NCBI RefSeq assembly: GCF_965243865.1
Contig: NZ_OZ251603.1
Location: 1,550,001 to 1,614,000, forward strand
Origin: Hyphomicrobium_A sp965243865
Lineage (GTDB): Bacteria > Pseudomonadota > Alphaproteobacteria > Rhizobiales > Hyphomicrobiaceae
Direction of reading: 5' to 3'
Length of the DNA: 64,000 nucleotides
The notes beneath the pieces were generated by a model, which saw only the letters and a program-made list of their open reading frames with translations, searched no databases and was not told where the DNA came from. A program made the position numbers and the translations under genes. This document shows, in pieces, positions 19,608-28,901 of this stretch. The first letter of the stretch is position 1; every line of letters begins with the position of its first letter.

Positions 19608-20270
19608 ATGGCCGGACAACGCTACCGCTTGGTCATCGGGAACAAGAACTGGTCGAGCTGGAGCCTCAGGCCCTGGCTCGCCATGCGCCGGTTGGGGCTG
19701 CCGTTCGAGGAGATTAACGTTCGCCTCCGGCAACCTGATTCCAAAGCCGAAATCCTGAAATTCAGCCCTGCCGGCATGGTCCCGCTGCTTCTCGACGGTA
19801 ATTTTCCAGTCTGGGATAGCCTCGCCATCCTCGAATACCTGGCGGATCGGCACCCCGAGAAGGCGCTTTGGCCGGCCGACATTGAAGCCCGCGCACGTGC
19901 CCGCTGCGCGGCGGCGGAGATGCACTCCGGCTTCATGCCCCTACGCCGCACCTGTTCCATGGATATCCTTGCCGTGGCACCCCTCGACCCGGTCCCCGAA
20001 GATGTCGAAGCCGATGTCCGGCGCATCGTAGCGCTGTGGCGCGAGTGCCGGTCGAACTACGGGAGCGGCGGGCCGTTCCTGTTCGGCAACTTCACCGCGG
20101 CCGATGCGATGTATGCGCCAGTCACCTCGCGCTTCCGCACCTACCTCCCGGACCTTGCACGCTTCGGCGACGATGGCACCGCCGCGACCTACGTCGACGC
20201 CATTTTTGCAATGCCCGAAATGTACGAATGGATCGCCGGCGCCAAGGCCCAAGTGGCCGCCGCGCCATAG
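19608..20270 (+). CDS. Glutathione S-transferase-like protein
   Basis: 220 residues from the ATG at 19608; the open frame continues upstream over the aminopeptidase start but is unrelated there. N-terminal domain: LVIGNKNWSSWSLRPWLAM (catalytic-type Ser region), then PAGMVPLLLDGNFPVWDSLAI, the glutathione site. C-terminal helical domain contains FTAADAMYAPVTSRF. This matches the maleylacetoacetate-isomerase/zeta-like group more than the other GST in the window, but no tyrosine-degradation genes are adjacent. It is divergent from the aminopeptidase gene. Confidence 0.88.
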   Translation: MAGQRYRLVIGNKNWSSWSLRPWLAMRRLGLPFEEINVRLRQPDSKAEILKFSPAGMVPLLLDGNFPVWDSLAILEYLADRHPEKALWPADIEARARARCAAAEMHSGFMPLRRTCSMDILAVAPLDPVPEDVEADVRRIVALWRECRSNYGSGGPFLFGNFTAADAMYAPVTSRFRTYLPDLARFGDDGTAATYVDAIFAMPEMYEWIAGAKAQVAAAP

Positions 20271-20282
20271 CCATCCCATCCC

Positions 20283-20318
20283 TTAACGTACTCTTAGCGA
20301 GGCTTAATCGTTTATTGA
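20283..20318 (+). promoter_or_regulatory. Two near-consensus CtrA-type boxes upstream of tadD
   Basis: TTAA-N7-TTAG at 20283-20297 and TTAA-N7-TTGA at 20304-20318, each one base from the CtrA consensus TTAA-N7-TTAA. They are offset by 21 bp, about two helical turns. TTAA is rare in this GC-rich DNA. CtrA regulates pilin genes in Caulobacter; regulation here is inference. Confidence 0.35.
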
Positions 20319-20331
20319 GAAGTGTCTCACA

Positions 20332-20388
20332 CCCTGACCGTCAAAGGACAGAGATTCGGGGCGAACCCGTCTCGCTTGACTGTCAGGG
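20332..20388 (+). promoter_or_regulatory. Stem-loop in the tadD leader covering the ribosome binding site
   Basis: CCCTGAC (20332-20338) pairs with GTCAGGG (20382-20388), TCAA (20341-20344) with TTGA (20376-20379), GAGA (20351-20354) with TCTC (20370-20373), and CGGG (20357-20360) with CCCG (20366-20369) around a GCGAA loop. The 3' arm contains GGG of the tadD Shine-Dalgarno (GGGAG, 20386-20390, 6 nt from the ATG). The fold would limit translation of tadD unless opened. Folded by eye only. Confidence 0.4.
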
Positions 20389-20396
20389 AGACTTAA

Positions 20397-21548
20397 ATGC
20401 TGATCTCTTCGCCCCGCCGGCTCCGCCAGGGCGGAACCATTGCCGCCCTCGCAGCCTCGCTGATGCTTGGCGCGTGCGGCCAGACGCTCAAGACTTCGAC
20501 CGGATTGTTTTCCGTCGCCAATAGCGACCAGACGGCCGCTCTTCCCCAGAAGTCCCCTCCCGCGCCCCAGGCGCAAGACCCCACAGCCTCGGGCGGCGTC
20601 AGCACTGAACTTCTCAAGGCCACCGATTATTGGGGGCAGATCTACGCCAAAAACCCGCGCGACCTTCAGCCCGCTCTCAGCTACGCCCGCAATCTAAAGG
20701 CCATGGGGGAGAAGCGCCGCGCCTTGGTGGTGCTGCAGCAGGTCTCGCTCTATCACGGACAGGATCGTGAGCTTGCCAGCGAATATGGTCGCCTTGCCCT
20801 CGATCTTGGTCAGGTGTCGGTCGCCAAACAGCTTCTCGCCGTTGCCGACGATCCGGCGCGCCCGGACTGGCGCGTCATCTCCGCCCGCGGCGCCGCCCTT
20901 GCCAAGGAAGGCAAATATGATGACGCCATCCCATACTTCGAGCGCGCCCGCGTCCTCTCGCAGGATCAGCCGTCGGTCATGAGCAACCTCGCGCTCGCCT
21001 ACGCAATGAACGGCGACGCCGGCAAAGCCGAATCGATGTTGCGTCAGGCCGCCGCCTCCGACGACACTTCCCCGCGCATTCGCCAGAACCTTGCCCTCGT
21101 GCTCGGCCTGAGAGGCAAGTACGACGAAGCCAAGCTCGTCGCCGCACGCGACATGCCCATGAACAATGCCACCGAGAACGCCGACTATCTGCGTCAGGTC
21201 GTGCAGCTCGATCCCAAGTCGGTGCCCAGCTCTGAACCGGCGCAGTGGAACACTGAATCCAAGATGATCGCCCAATTGCCGACGGTCGACGCGGCACCCG
21301 TCGAGAAGGTTGCTCGCCTCTCTAACACGCCCGTGAGCGATCCCGCCGCCGCCAATGACCAAGGTTGGGTAGTGTCTGAGCCGGCCACGCCGGCAGCCCT
21401 CGCCGCGGCACCATCCTCGGCTCATCCCAAGGTTCTGTCGGTCTCGGAAATGGCCGCGCAATTTGCTGTAGCGGACGATGTCACTGCAGACACGCCGGCT
21501 AAGGAGCCCCAGCACAGAAATTCCGTGGTCGCCCAGTTCAAGAGATAG
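20397..21548 (+). CDS. tadD: Tad pilus lipoprotein TadD (TPR protein)
   Basis: Outer-membrane-anchored TPR lipoprotein, a pilotin-like factor needed for secretin function in Tad systems. 383 residues: signal peptide with lipobox LGAC (lipidated Cys27), a Ser/Pro/Ala-rich linker, then about four to five TPR units (residues about 75-260: LSYARNLKAMGEKRRALVVLQ, then AALAKEGKYDDAIPYFERA and NLALAYAMNGDAGKAESML). A low-complexity Ala/Pro/Ser tail follows. GGGAG precedes the ATG inside a predicted hairpin. It is convergent with tadC and transcribed apart from the rest of the pilus genes. Confidence 0.88.
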   Translation: MLISSPRRLRQGGTIAALAASLMLGACGQTLKTSTGLFSVANSDQTAALPQKSPPAPQAQDPTASGGVSTELLKATDYWGQIYAKNPRDLQPALSYARNLKAMGEKRRALVVLQQVSLYHGQDRELASEYGRLALDLGQVSVAKQLLAVADDPARPDWRVISARGAALAKEGKYDDAIPYFERARVLSQDQPSVMSNLALAYAMNGDAGKAESMLRQAAASDDTSPRIRQNLALVLGLRGKYDEAKLVAARDMPMNNATENADYLRQVVQLDPKSVPSSEPAQWNTESKMIAQLPTVDAAPVEKVARLSNTPVSDPAAANDQGWVVSEPATPAALAAAPSSAHPKVLSVSEMAAQFAVADDVTADTPAKEPQHRNSVVAQFKR

Positions 21549-21579
21549 GCACTCGATCGGCCGCGAGGCCGGTCAGTGC
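21549..21579. terminator. Stem-loop between tadD and tadC
   Basis: GCACT, one bulged C, and GATCGGCC (to 21562) pair with GGCCGGTC and AGTGC (21567-21579), capped by a GCGA tetraloop of the GNRA type. That is 13 bp with one bulge and one wobble, filling the 38-bp gap between two convergent genes. It probably serves as a terminator for both; no T-run is present. Confidence 0.5.
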
Positions 21580-21586
21580 ACGCGTC

Positions 21587-22558
21587 TCACTGCCACTGGA
21601 AATATCGGATCGCCGCCGGAAACAGGATGATCACGAACAGCACCGGCAGGAAGAACAGGATCATCGGCACGGTCAGCTTCGGCGGCAGCGCAGCAGCCTT
21701 CTTCTCCGCCTCCGACTGACGGATCTCGCGATTTTCCTTCGCCATCACGCGCAGCGCCTGCCCGACTGGCGTGCCGTAGCGCTCCGCCTGCACCAGCGCT
21801 GTCGTTACCGCCCTCACGCCCGGCAGCCCCGTGCGCTTGCCTAGATTGTCGAACGCCTGTCGGCGGTCCTGCAGGTATGACAGCTCGGCGGTGGTCAGGC
21901 TCAGTTCTTCCGCGAGCTCAAGCGACTGGTTCGCAACTTCCTTCGACACCTTGCCGAATGCTGCCTCAACCGACATGCCCGACTGCACGCAGATCAGCAG
22001 CATGTCCAGCGCATCGGGAAATGACAGCCGGATCGACTGCTGGCGCTTCTGAATGAGGTTCTCGATAAAGATACTCGGCGCATATGAGCCGAGAAACGCC
22101 GCTGCGATACACATCATCAGCTTGACTGTCGCCGGATAATTGACCACGCCAAGCACGAATAGGTAGAACGCCGCCAAGAGGAAGAAGACGGTAGGGGCAG
22201 CGACGCGGAAAAACATGAACGCCACCAGTGGCGCCTGCCCACGCAAGCCCGCACGCTTCAAACGATCGCGCAAGTCCTCGGTATCAAGCATCTTGCGCAG
22301 GTTGAGGCTATCGACGATCTGCTGCATGTAGCCGGTCGGCGTGCGCCGCAGCCGTCCCTGCTTGTCGCGCGCCGCCATTTCGGCCATGCGCTCTGCCCGC
22401 ATCTTGTCGCGCTCGACGGCCATCGCGCGCATGCGCTGGTTCATGCGATCCTCAGCAAGGATCGGCATGGCGATTGTCAGCACCGTCGCAAATGCGCAGA
22501 TCGCCACCAGAATGGTGACGAGGAACGTCGGGTCGGTGAAAAGCTGGATCAGATCCAT
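21587..22558 (-). CDS. tadC: Tad pilus inner-membrane platform protein TadC
   Basis: Type II secretion F-domain protein, one of the two membrane platform subunits that work with the CpaF ATPase. 323 residues: N-terminal helix (LVTILVAICAFATVLTIAM), cytoplasmic segment, a helix pair near 110-150, the T2SSF domain (FPDALDMLLICVQSGMSVEAAFGKVSKEV), and a final hydrophobic helix ending YFQWQ. It is last in the array and 37 nt after tadB. Confidence 0.93.
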   Translation of the reverse strand: MDLIQLFTDPTFLVTILVAICAFATVLTIAMPILAEDRMNQRMRAMAVERDKMRAERMAEMAARDKQGRLRRTPTGYMQQIVDSLNLRKMLDTEDLRDRLKRAGLRGQAPLVAFMFFRVAAPTVFFLLAAFYLFVLGVVNYPATVKLMMCIAAAFLGSYAPSIFIENLIQKRQQSIRLSFPDALDMLLICVQSGMSVEAAFGKVSKEVANQSLELAEELSLTTAELSYLQDRRQAFDNLGKRTGLPGVRAVTTALVQAERYGTPVGQALRVMAKENREIRQSEAEKKAAALPPKLTVPMILFFLPVLFVIILFPAAIRYFQWQ

Positions 22559-22595
22559 GGCCGTATACCTCGAACGCGCGCGCTGCCCGCTATCG

Positions 22596-23591
22596 TTAGA
22601 ACTTGAAGTTGATCATCTTCTTCATCACCAACACACCCGTCATCATCCATAGGCCGCATCCCAGGAGCGCAAGGTTGCCCACACGCGTTGCGAACAGCGG
22701 CCTGATATAGTCAGGCGACGATAGGTAGAGGAGGAACATCACCGTTGGCGGCAGCGCAGCGAGCACGATGGCCGATGCTTTGGCTTCCGCGCTCAACGCC
22801 TTGATCTTCATCTGCAGACGCACGCGGTCGCGCAGCACACCCGAAAGATTGCCCAGCGCTTCTGACAGGTTACCGCCCGACTGCTGCTGAATGGCGATGA
22901 CGATCGATAGAAACTTGACCTCCGGCAGCGGCATGCGCCCCGTCAGCTTTTCCAGCGCCTCACCAAGCGGCACGCCGACACGCTGCTGGTCCATCACCTC
23001 GCGGAACTCGCTCGCCAATGGCTCGGCGCTCTCGCGCGCGACGATAGCGAGGCACTCGTTGAGCGGCAGGCCCGATTTCATACCGCGCACGACAATGTCG
23101 ATCGCATTCGGCAGCTCCAGCGTGAACTTCTGCTGCCTGCGCGATGTGATCCGGTTCACGACCCACCGCGGCACGCCGAACACACCAATCAACCCGATGA
23201 CAACCACAAGAAACATGCGAGTTGAGCTTGGAGGAAGCGACAAGCTGACGAGGGCTGCAAGCACGCCACCACAGACGAAGCTCGCCAGCCAGAACACTCG
23301 CGTCGTTATTTTGAGCCCTGCCCGGTGTAGCCGCAAACGCAGCGAAACCTTCTGCGCCGCCTTCTGCCGCTCCTCGATCTCCTTCAAGGTCTCTGCGACC
23401 GGCTTGCGGCGCGCAGCCGCCTGCTCCAGCGGTGTAAGCGCCGTCCGCTTGGAATCGACAACACTCTTGACGCGCGAGCTCTGCTCCTTGTCCGCCGAAA
23501 AGTACGGATAGAGCAGTGCGTAGGCGAGGCCACCGAATGCCAATGCAGCCAGCAGCGCGGCGCCGAACGAAAGCAGGCCGGGATCAGACAT
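22596..23591 (-). CDS. tadB: Tad pilus inner-membrane platform protein TadB
   Basis: Partner of TadC. 331 residues: N-terminal helix, a Lys/Arg/Glu-rich cytoplasmic linker, central helices (WLASFVCGGVLAALVSL), T2SSF domain with LPNAIDIVVRGMKSGLPLNECL and IQQQSGGNLSEALGNLSGVLRDR, and C-terminal helices. The start overlaps the end of cpaF by 8 nt, indicating coupled translation. Confidence 0.93.
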   Translation of the reverse strand: MSDPGLLSFGAALLAALAFGGLAYALLYPYFSADKEQSSRVKSVVDSKRTALTPLEQAAARRKPVAETLKEIEERQKAAQKVSLRLRLHRAGLKITTRVFWLASFVCGGVLAALVSLSLPPSSTRMFLVVVIGLIGVFGVPRWVVNRITSRRQQKFTLELPNAIDIVVRGMKSGLPLNECLAIVARESAEPLASEFREVMDQQRVGVPLGEALEKLTGRMPLPEVKFLSIVIAIQQQSGGNLSEALGNLSGVLRDRVRLQMKIKALSAEAKASAIVLAALPPTVMFLLYLSSPDYIRPLFATRVGNLALLGCGLWMMTGVLVMKKMINFKF

Positions 23592-25059
23592 TCACATCTC
23601 CCAGCGGATTGCCGTTCTCATCAAGCACCTCGGCCGTAGCCAGCGCATCGGCGAGACGTCCCTCCTGCCCGTAATAGACCGCGCGCTCCCAGAACCGTGG
23701 CCGCGCAATGCCCGTGGACCGGTGCCGTCCAAGGATGCGCCCGTTCGCATCTTCGCCCGTGATCTCGTAGACGATGAGATTCTGCAGGGTCACGACATCG
23801 CCTTCCATGCCGACGACTTCGGTAATGTGCGTCACCTTGCGCGAGCCATCGCGCAGACGTGCCGCCTGTACGATGATGTCGATCGACCCGGTGATCATTT
23901 CGCGGATCGTGCGCGAGGGCAGCTGGAAGCCGCCCATCATAATCATGGATTCAAGACGGCTGATGGCTTCGCGTGGGCTGTTGGAGTGCAATGTACCCAT
24001 GGAACCATCGTGGCCAGTGTTCATAGCCTGCAACAGGTCGAACGCTTCCGGACCGCGCACCTCGCCCACGATGATCCGCTCCGGACGCATACGCAGGCAG
24101 TTCCTGACGAGATCACGCATCTTGATCTCGCCTTCGCCCTCCAGGTTCGGCGGCCGCGTTTCGAGCCGCACGACATGCGGCTGCTGCAGCTGAAGCTCCG
24201 CCGAGTCTTCGCAGGTGATGATGCGCTCATCGTCCTCGATCGAGCCCGTCAAGCAATTGAGGAGCGTCGTCTTGCCCGAACCGGTACCGCCAGAGATCAG
24301 CACGTTGCAGCGGACACGGCCGATGACGTCGAGGATGGTCCTCGCCTCTGCAGAGATCGATCCCATCCTCGCGAGCTGCTCCAGATTGAGCCGGTCGCGC
24401 TTGAATTTTCGGATGGTGAGCACCGGGCCGTCGATGGCGAGCGGCGGCGCAATGACGTTGACGCGCGAGCCATCGGGTAAGCGCGCGTCGCATATCGGGC
24501 TCGACTCATCGACACGGCGGCCAACCTGGCTGACGATGCGCTGGCAGATGTTCATGAGTTGCAGGTTGTCGGCAAACCGCACGCTCGTACGCTGCACCTT
24601 GCCCGCGACTTCAATGTAAGTGGTATCCGCACCATTGACCATGATGTCGGCAATTTCGTCGCGCGCAAGCAAAGGCTCCAGCGGTCCGTAGCCGAGCACG
24701 TCGTTGCATATGTCCTCGAGCAGCTCTTCCTGCTCGGCAATAGACATGACGACATTCTTGATCTGGATGATCTCTGAGACGATGTCGCGGATTTCTTCAC
24801 GCGCCGATGCTGGCTCGAGCTTGGCGAGCTGCGTCAGATCGATCGTATCGATCAGCGCATTAAAGACCGTCGTTTTGACGTCGTAGTACTCTTCCGAATG
24901 CCGCCGCTGATCGCTCGAGCTTGCGGGTGCCGGCGGAACTTTCGGCGGCGCGGCCTTCGCTGGCGTCTGGCGCGGCTCCGCTACCGCCGGCTGCGCCGTC
25001 GGCAGAAGCGGCTGCTGAACGCGGTGAGCGGGAGTGTCGTTGCTACGCTTACCGAACAT
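23584..25059 (-). CDS. cpaF: Tad pilus assembly ATPase CpaF (TadA)
   Basis: Hexameric secretion ATPase that powers extension and retraction of Flp pili. 491 residues: a Pro/Ala-rich, poorly conserved N-terminus (1-55), an N-terminal helical domain, and the catalytic domain. The latter has Walker A GGTGSGKT (257-264), an Asp-box/Walker B region around RIIVGEVRGPE, and the His box GHDGSMGTLHS. It is named cpaF here to avoid confusion with the tRNA deaminase tadA at 58 kb. It starts 9 nt after cpaE. Confidence 0.95.
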   Translation of the reverse strand: MFGKRSNDTPAHRVQQPLLPTAQPAVAEPRQTPAKAAPPKVPPAPASSSDQRRHSEEYYDVKTTVFNALIDTIDLTQLAKLEPASAREEIRDIVSEIIQIKNVVMSIAEQEELLEDICNDVLGYGPLEPLLARDEIADIMVNGADTTYIEVAGKVQRTSVRFADNLQLMNICQRIVSQVGRRVDESSPICDARLPDGSRVNVIAPPLAIDGPVLTIRKFKRDRLNLEQLARMGSISAEARTILDVIGRVRCNVLISGGTGSGKTTLLNCLTGSIEDDERIITCEDSAELQLQQPHVVRLETRPPNLEGEGEIKMRDLVRNCLRMRPERIIVGEVRGPEAFDLLQAMNTGHDGSMGTLHSNSPREAISRLESMIMMGGFQLPSRTIREMITGSIDIIVQAARLRDGSRKVTHITEVVGMEGDVVTLQNLIVYEITGEDANGRILGRHRSTGIARPRFWERAVYYGQEGRLADALATAEVLDENGNPLGDVNV

Positions 25060-25068
25060 CTACAGTCC

Positions 25069-26385
25069 CTAACGCTTGAGCTTCAACTTCTCGAGGAACG
25101 GCGCAAACCCTGAGGCCTTCTTGGTCGCTTGGGCATCACGCCGGTTGCTGATTGCCAGCGCGATGTCTCGGAACCCGCTTGCCGAACGCGCTTTCGCATT
25201 CAGCTCCTCGATCATCTGCCCGTTGTTGGCCGCCTGGCCGAACACCTCGCTGTCGAAATCGATGACGGCGATCGCCTTGAGCCCGACCGCAGCCTCGAAT
25301 TCCTTCACGCTGATCTCTGGCCGCTTCGGCATATTGACCATGTTCATGACCAGCCGCGGCTTGGAATCGTTGCGCCGGACCTGTTGCAGAAGATCGATCA
25401 TGTTCTTCGCATTGCGCAGGTTGGCGAGATCGGGAACGGCCGTAATCACCACCTCGTCGGCCTGCAGCAATACGCCCTTCGCCCACGGCGTCCACACGTG
25501 CGGCAGGTCTACCGCCACGTAGGGTACATTCTGGCGCACCACGTCGATGACCTGGTCGCACCCCTCGACGGAAATGTCGTAGTCCCGATCGAGCGCCACC
25601 GGGGCCGCAAAGATCGACAGGTGCTCCGAGCACTTCGTCAGCAGGCGGTCGAGCAGCACCTCGTCCAGCCGTTCCGGCGTCGATAGCGCATCGGCAATCC
25701 CCTGCATGGGGTCCTGATTGAAGTCCAGGCCCGTCGTACCGAACGCCAGATCGAGATCCGCGATGACGACGTCCGCCTTCAGCGCCTCCGACAACGCCCA
25801 CGCAGTGTTGTGGCACACCGTCGAGGACCCAACGCCCCCCTTGGCGCCGACAAACGCGTAGACGTGTCCAACGGGCTCGGTATCGGGATTGTTGTAGAGC
25901 TGGGAGATGGCCTCCATCAGCTGCAGCGGCTCGACCGGATCGACCAGGTATTCGCTGACCCCGCGGCGGAGAAGCTCGCGGTAGAGCATCACGTCGTTGA
26001 CCTGGCCGATGATCAGCACCTTCGTGCCCGGATCGCAGTTCTCCGCCAGCCGGTCCAGTTCTGCCAGCAAATGATCTCGCGGCAAGCTGCTCTCGAGCAC
26101 GATGAGGTTCGGCGTCGGGTTCTGCTGATAGTGGACGACAGCCGCCTCGATGCCGCCCATGTGCACGTTGACGTGCGCCTTCGCCAGTCGCCGATCCTCG
26201 GCAGCGATCCGGATGATCTCAGCGGTCGCGCCGTTCTCACAGAAAGCCTGGATGGAAATGCGCGGAATCGGCCGCGCACGTGTCGACGGCGCTGGCACCG
26301 CCGGCTCATCGAGCTCAGCCAGCGGCGCACCGACACCGGCCATCTCTTCCGGCTCGCCACCAAAGGGCTTGGCTTGATTTGACAT
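25069..26385 (-). CDS. cpaE: Tad pilus localisation ATPase CpaE (TadZ)
   Basis: MinD/ParA-like protein that places the pilus machine, usually at a pole. 438 residues from the ATG at 26385, 11 nt after AGCAAGG; a GTG at 26406 would add seven residues. After a Pro-rich start there is an atypical receiver-like domain (about 40-165). The ATPase domain follows, with deviant Walker A KGGVGSST (182-189), in which the final Ser-Thr replaces the usual Lys-Thr pair, as in many TadZ proteins. It lies between cpaD and cpaF in the array. Confidence 0.92.
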   Translation of the reverse strand: MSNQAKPFGGEPEEMAGVGAPLAELDEPAVPAPSTRARPIPRISIQAFCENGATAEIIRIAAEDRRLAKAHVNVHMGGIEAAVVHYQQNPTPNLIVLESSLPRDHLLAELDRLAENCDPGTKVLIIGQVNDVMLYRELLRRGVSEYLVDPVEPLQLMEAISQLYNNPDTEPVGHVYAFVGAKGGVGSSTVCHNTAWALSEALKADVVIADLDLAFGTTGLDFNQDPMQGIADALSTPERLDEVLLDRLLTKCSEHLSIFAAPVALDRDYDISVEGCDQVIDVVRQNVPYVAVDLPHVWTPWAKGVLLQADEVVITAVPDLANLRNAKNMIDLLQQVRRNDSKPRLVMNMVNMPKRPEISVKEFEAAVGLKAIAVIDFDSEVFGQAANNGQMIEELNAKARSASGFRDIALAISNRRDAQATKKASGFAPFLEKLKLKR

Positions 26386-26407
26386 GACGAAGTCGACCTT
26401 GCTCACT

Positions 26408-27151
26408 TTAGTTACTGGTGTCTTTGTTCACGCGCTCATCGACACTCTTGCGCGCGCCGGTCGGCTGACCGGTGACGTACTTGCCCCAAACCTGATCGCG
26501 ACGCTCGCCCGAACGCGCCGTCTCGCTGCGCGGCCCGAGAAGATCGGCCGGATTGGCGACCATCACCGCCAGATTGCGTTGCTGCGCGCACCCGAGATTG
26601 GGATACGGCAGGTTCGTCGGCTCATAAGCGAGGTTGGTCGACCAATCTCCGCACTGCGGCGGCTCGGCCACGTAGCGCAAATACGACACCCGGATCGGCG
26701 GATCACCCGCGCCCTCGGCGTTATAGGCCTCGACCGAGATGTCCGACTTGCCGAAACCCTGGTCGCTAAGGATGTTGCGGATCTCTTGCACCGCGTACAT
26801 CGCGCCGACTTCGTTCGTGCCGCCGCTCGGCACGGTCACGACCAGGCGGCTGTTGCCAGAATCTGTTGCGCGGAAGTGATCGACAAAGTTCATGAGCTGC
26901 GCCCGCTGCGACGATGTCAGACCATGCGCCCCTCGGGCCACGCGAATGAGGTGCGTCGTCGGCTCCTGTGACACCAGGATCGGATGCCGCTGCGAAGAAT
27001 CGATGAGCGTCCAGCCCGCAACGCGGGTCGGATCGTCCGTCGTCTTGCAGCCCACCATGCCGAGGCTCGCCAGAGAGATCGCCAGCAGCTTCGCCGCGCG
27101 GAGCCGGCTGCTTCGTAATCCGGAAAGGCGCATCGCATGCTTCATGGTCAT
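26408..27151 (-). CDS. cpaD: Tad pilus assembly lipoprotein CpaD
   Basis: Outer-membrane lipoprotein of the pilus secretin complex. 247 residues starting at the ATG at 27151 behind GGAAGG; the open frame extends into cpaC but without meaning. Signal peptide with lipobox MVGC (Cys near residue 35). The CpaD domain includes SQRAQLMNFVDHF, VTVPSG and CGDWSTNLAYEPTNLPYPNLGCAQQ, with paired Cys. Starts 13 nt after the cpaC stop. Confidence 0.92.
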   Translation of the reverse strand: MTMKHAMRLSGLRSSRLRAAKLLAISLASLGMVGCKTTDDPTRVAGWTLIDSSQRHPILVSQEPTTHLIRVARGAHGLTSSQRAQLMNFVDHFRATDSGNSRLVVTVPSGGTNEVGAMYAVQEIRNILSDQGFGKSDISVEAYNAEGAGDPPIRVSYLRYVAEPPQCGDWSTNLAYEPTNLPYPNLGCAQQRNLAVMVANPADLLGPRSETARSGERRDQVWGKYVTGQPTGARKSVDERVNKDTSN

Positions 27152-27164
27152 GACACCTTCCGTC

Positions 27165-28856
27165 CTATTCCACGATGAAACCGTAATCGCCCTTGAGGTC
27201 GCCGACGGGAGCAGGCCGGCCGGCGCCATAGATGCGATTGATATGCCCAAGGAAGTTCGCCTTCCGGTCGGTCGGATCGGCAAGACCATCGAGCGGACGC
27301 GCCAGCTCCTGCCGCGCAACCGGACGCACCAAGTAGGGCGTCACGATCACGACGAGTTCTGTTTCGTCTCGCTGGTAATCACGGCTACGAAACAGCGTGC
27401 CGAGGATCGGCAGATCCTTGAGGCCGGGAAAGCCGTCGATGTTCTGCCGCGTGTCCTCCGACAGAAGACCGGCAATGGCGATCGAGCCACCCGACGGCAG
27501 CTCGACCGTCGATTTCGCGCTTCGCTTTTTCAATGCTGGAATCTGAATGTTCGAGAGCACAACCGCGCCCTGCAGCGTCAGTTCGCTGACCTCGCTCTCG
27601 ATCTTCAAGCTGATGCGCCCTTCCGACAGCACCACAGGCGTGAAGGCCAGGCCGATGCCGTATTCCTTATAGGAAACACTCACCTGTCCAAGGCTGTCGA
27701 CAACCGGCACAGGATATTCGCCGCCAGCGAGGAACTTCGCCGGTTCGCCAGATACGGCAGTGAGGTTCGGCTCGGCCAGCGTCTTGACGAGGCCGTCGCG
27801 CTCCAGCGCGCGCAGCGCACCGCCGACTGCCTGATTGCCGGACTGCCACATGGTGGCGACGCCAGAGTTGCCGAAGGCAGTCAGGTCGCTGCCGTACGAA
27901 GGGCCACTGTTGAAAAAGCTCATCGCACCGGCAAGTGCTCCCTCCGAGCCGATGCCTGCCGTCGGCAACGTACCGAGCGTGGCTGCTGTCAGGGGCAACC
28001 CATTGGCCGACAGCACGGCGGTGGTGAAGTTGCCCGAGTTGACCAACGCGCCAACGTTGATGCCGAACTGCTTCAGGATCGTGCGCTGCACCTCCGCCAC
28101 GCTGACGCGCAGCATCACCTGCTCTTCCGCCTCGACGGAGATGAGATTGATGATCGGTTTGGAGCCGTAGACGTCGGCCGCATCGGAGTTCGAGCCGCCG
28201 CCTGCATCCGTCGTGGCCGACTGATAGCTGCCGCCGATGGTCGTGTTGCTCGTGGTCGTCGAACTGGTCGACGCGCTTGGCGCACTCGAATTGATGATGC
28301 TGCCTACCTGGGCATTCGCCTGCGCAAACTGCGCCGCAATCTGCGCTGCGCGGTCCGAATCTATCGGCGTGCGCACCGTGCCCGTCAGCACGATCGCGCG
28401 TCCCGCGATCTCGCTGTGCACGTTGGAGCCGGGAATAAGGCGCCCCAGCAATTGGTCGAGCGCCGACAAGTCCGCACCGATGGCGACATCGAGCGTCAGG
28501 ATCTGCTGGCCGTACTCATCGAAGAAGAAAGCGTTCGTCTGCCCGGTCCCCTTGGCAATCAGGAACACGCGGTCCGACGATTGCACGACCGCATCGAGCA
28601 CCTTCGGATCGGAGACGAGCACGTCCTTCAGCGGCACGGGAAACTGCACGACTACCGAACGGCCGATTCCCAGATCGAGGCGCTTGGTCAGCGGAAACGC
28701 GGCATTCGCAGGAATGCGCAGAACGGAATCCCCCCCCGTCTGCCCCCGCGCAGCAGGCCTTCCACTGAAATCCGCCGCGTGAACGTTGCCGAAGCTGCTG
28801 ACGACGAAGAAAACTGCAGCCATGCTGGCGCGCGCCCACTTTAGGGTCGATCGCAT
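27165..28856 (-). CDS. cpaC: Tad pilus outer-membrane secretin CpaC (RcpA)
   Basis: Forms the outer-membrane pore for the pilus. 563 residues: signal peptide to about residue 27, the pilus-assembly N-terminal domain (LGIGRSVVVQFPVPLKDVLV), a BON-like domain (about 130-180), an unusual Ser/Thr/Gly-rich stretch around 190-235, and the secretin core with SLGQVSVSYKEYGIGLAF and LPSGGSIAIAGLL. A short tail follows the final strand VIVTPYLVRPV. It lies 45 nt after cpaB. Confidence 0.94.
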   Translation of the reverse strand: MRSTLKWARASMAAVFFVVSSFGNVHAADFSGRPAARGQTGGDSVLRIPANAAFPLTKRLDLGIGRSVVVQFPVPLKDVLVSDPKVLDAVVQSSDRVFLIAKGTGQTNAFFFDEYGQQILTLDVAIGADLSALDQLLGRLIPGSNVHSEIAGRAIVLTGTVRTPIDSDRAAQIAAQFAQANAQVGSIINSSAPSASTSSTTTSNTTIGGSYQSATTDAGGGSNSDAADVYGSKPIINLISVEAEEQVMLRVSVAEVQRTILKQFGINVGALVNSGNFTTAVLSANGLPLTAATLGTLPTAGIGSEGALAGAMSFFNSGPSYGSDLTAFGNSGVATMWQSGNQAVGGALRALERDGLVKTLAEPNLTAVSGEPAKFLAGGEYPVPVVDSLGQVSVSYKEYGIGLAFTPVVLSEGRISLKIESEVSELTLQGAVVLSNIQIPALKKRSAKSTVELPSGGSIAIAGLLSEDTRQNIDGFPGLKDLPILGTLFRSRDYQRDETELVVIVTPYLVRPVARQELARPLDGLADPTDRKANFLGHINRIYGAGRPAPVGDLKGDYGFIVE

Positions 28857-28901
28857 GTTAGATGTACCTTTTTCGAACAGCCGAAAACTGATGACGCCAA
28901 C

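Noticed and set aside
26892..28844. 650-codon open frame opposite cpaC and cpaD
   Set aside because: Arg/His-rich translation without any domain, whereas the minus strand encodes a clear secretin and lipoprotein in their expected order.
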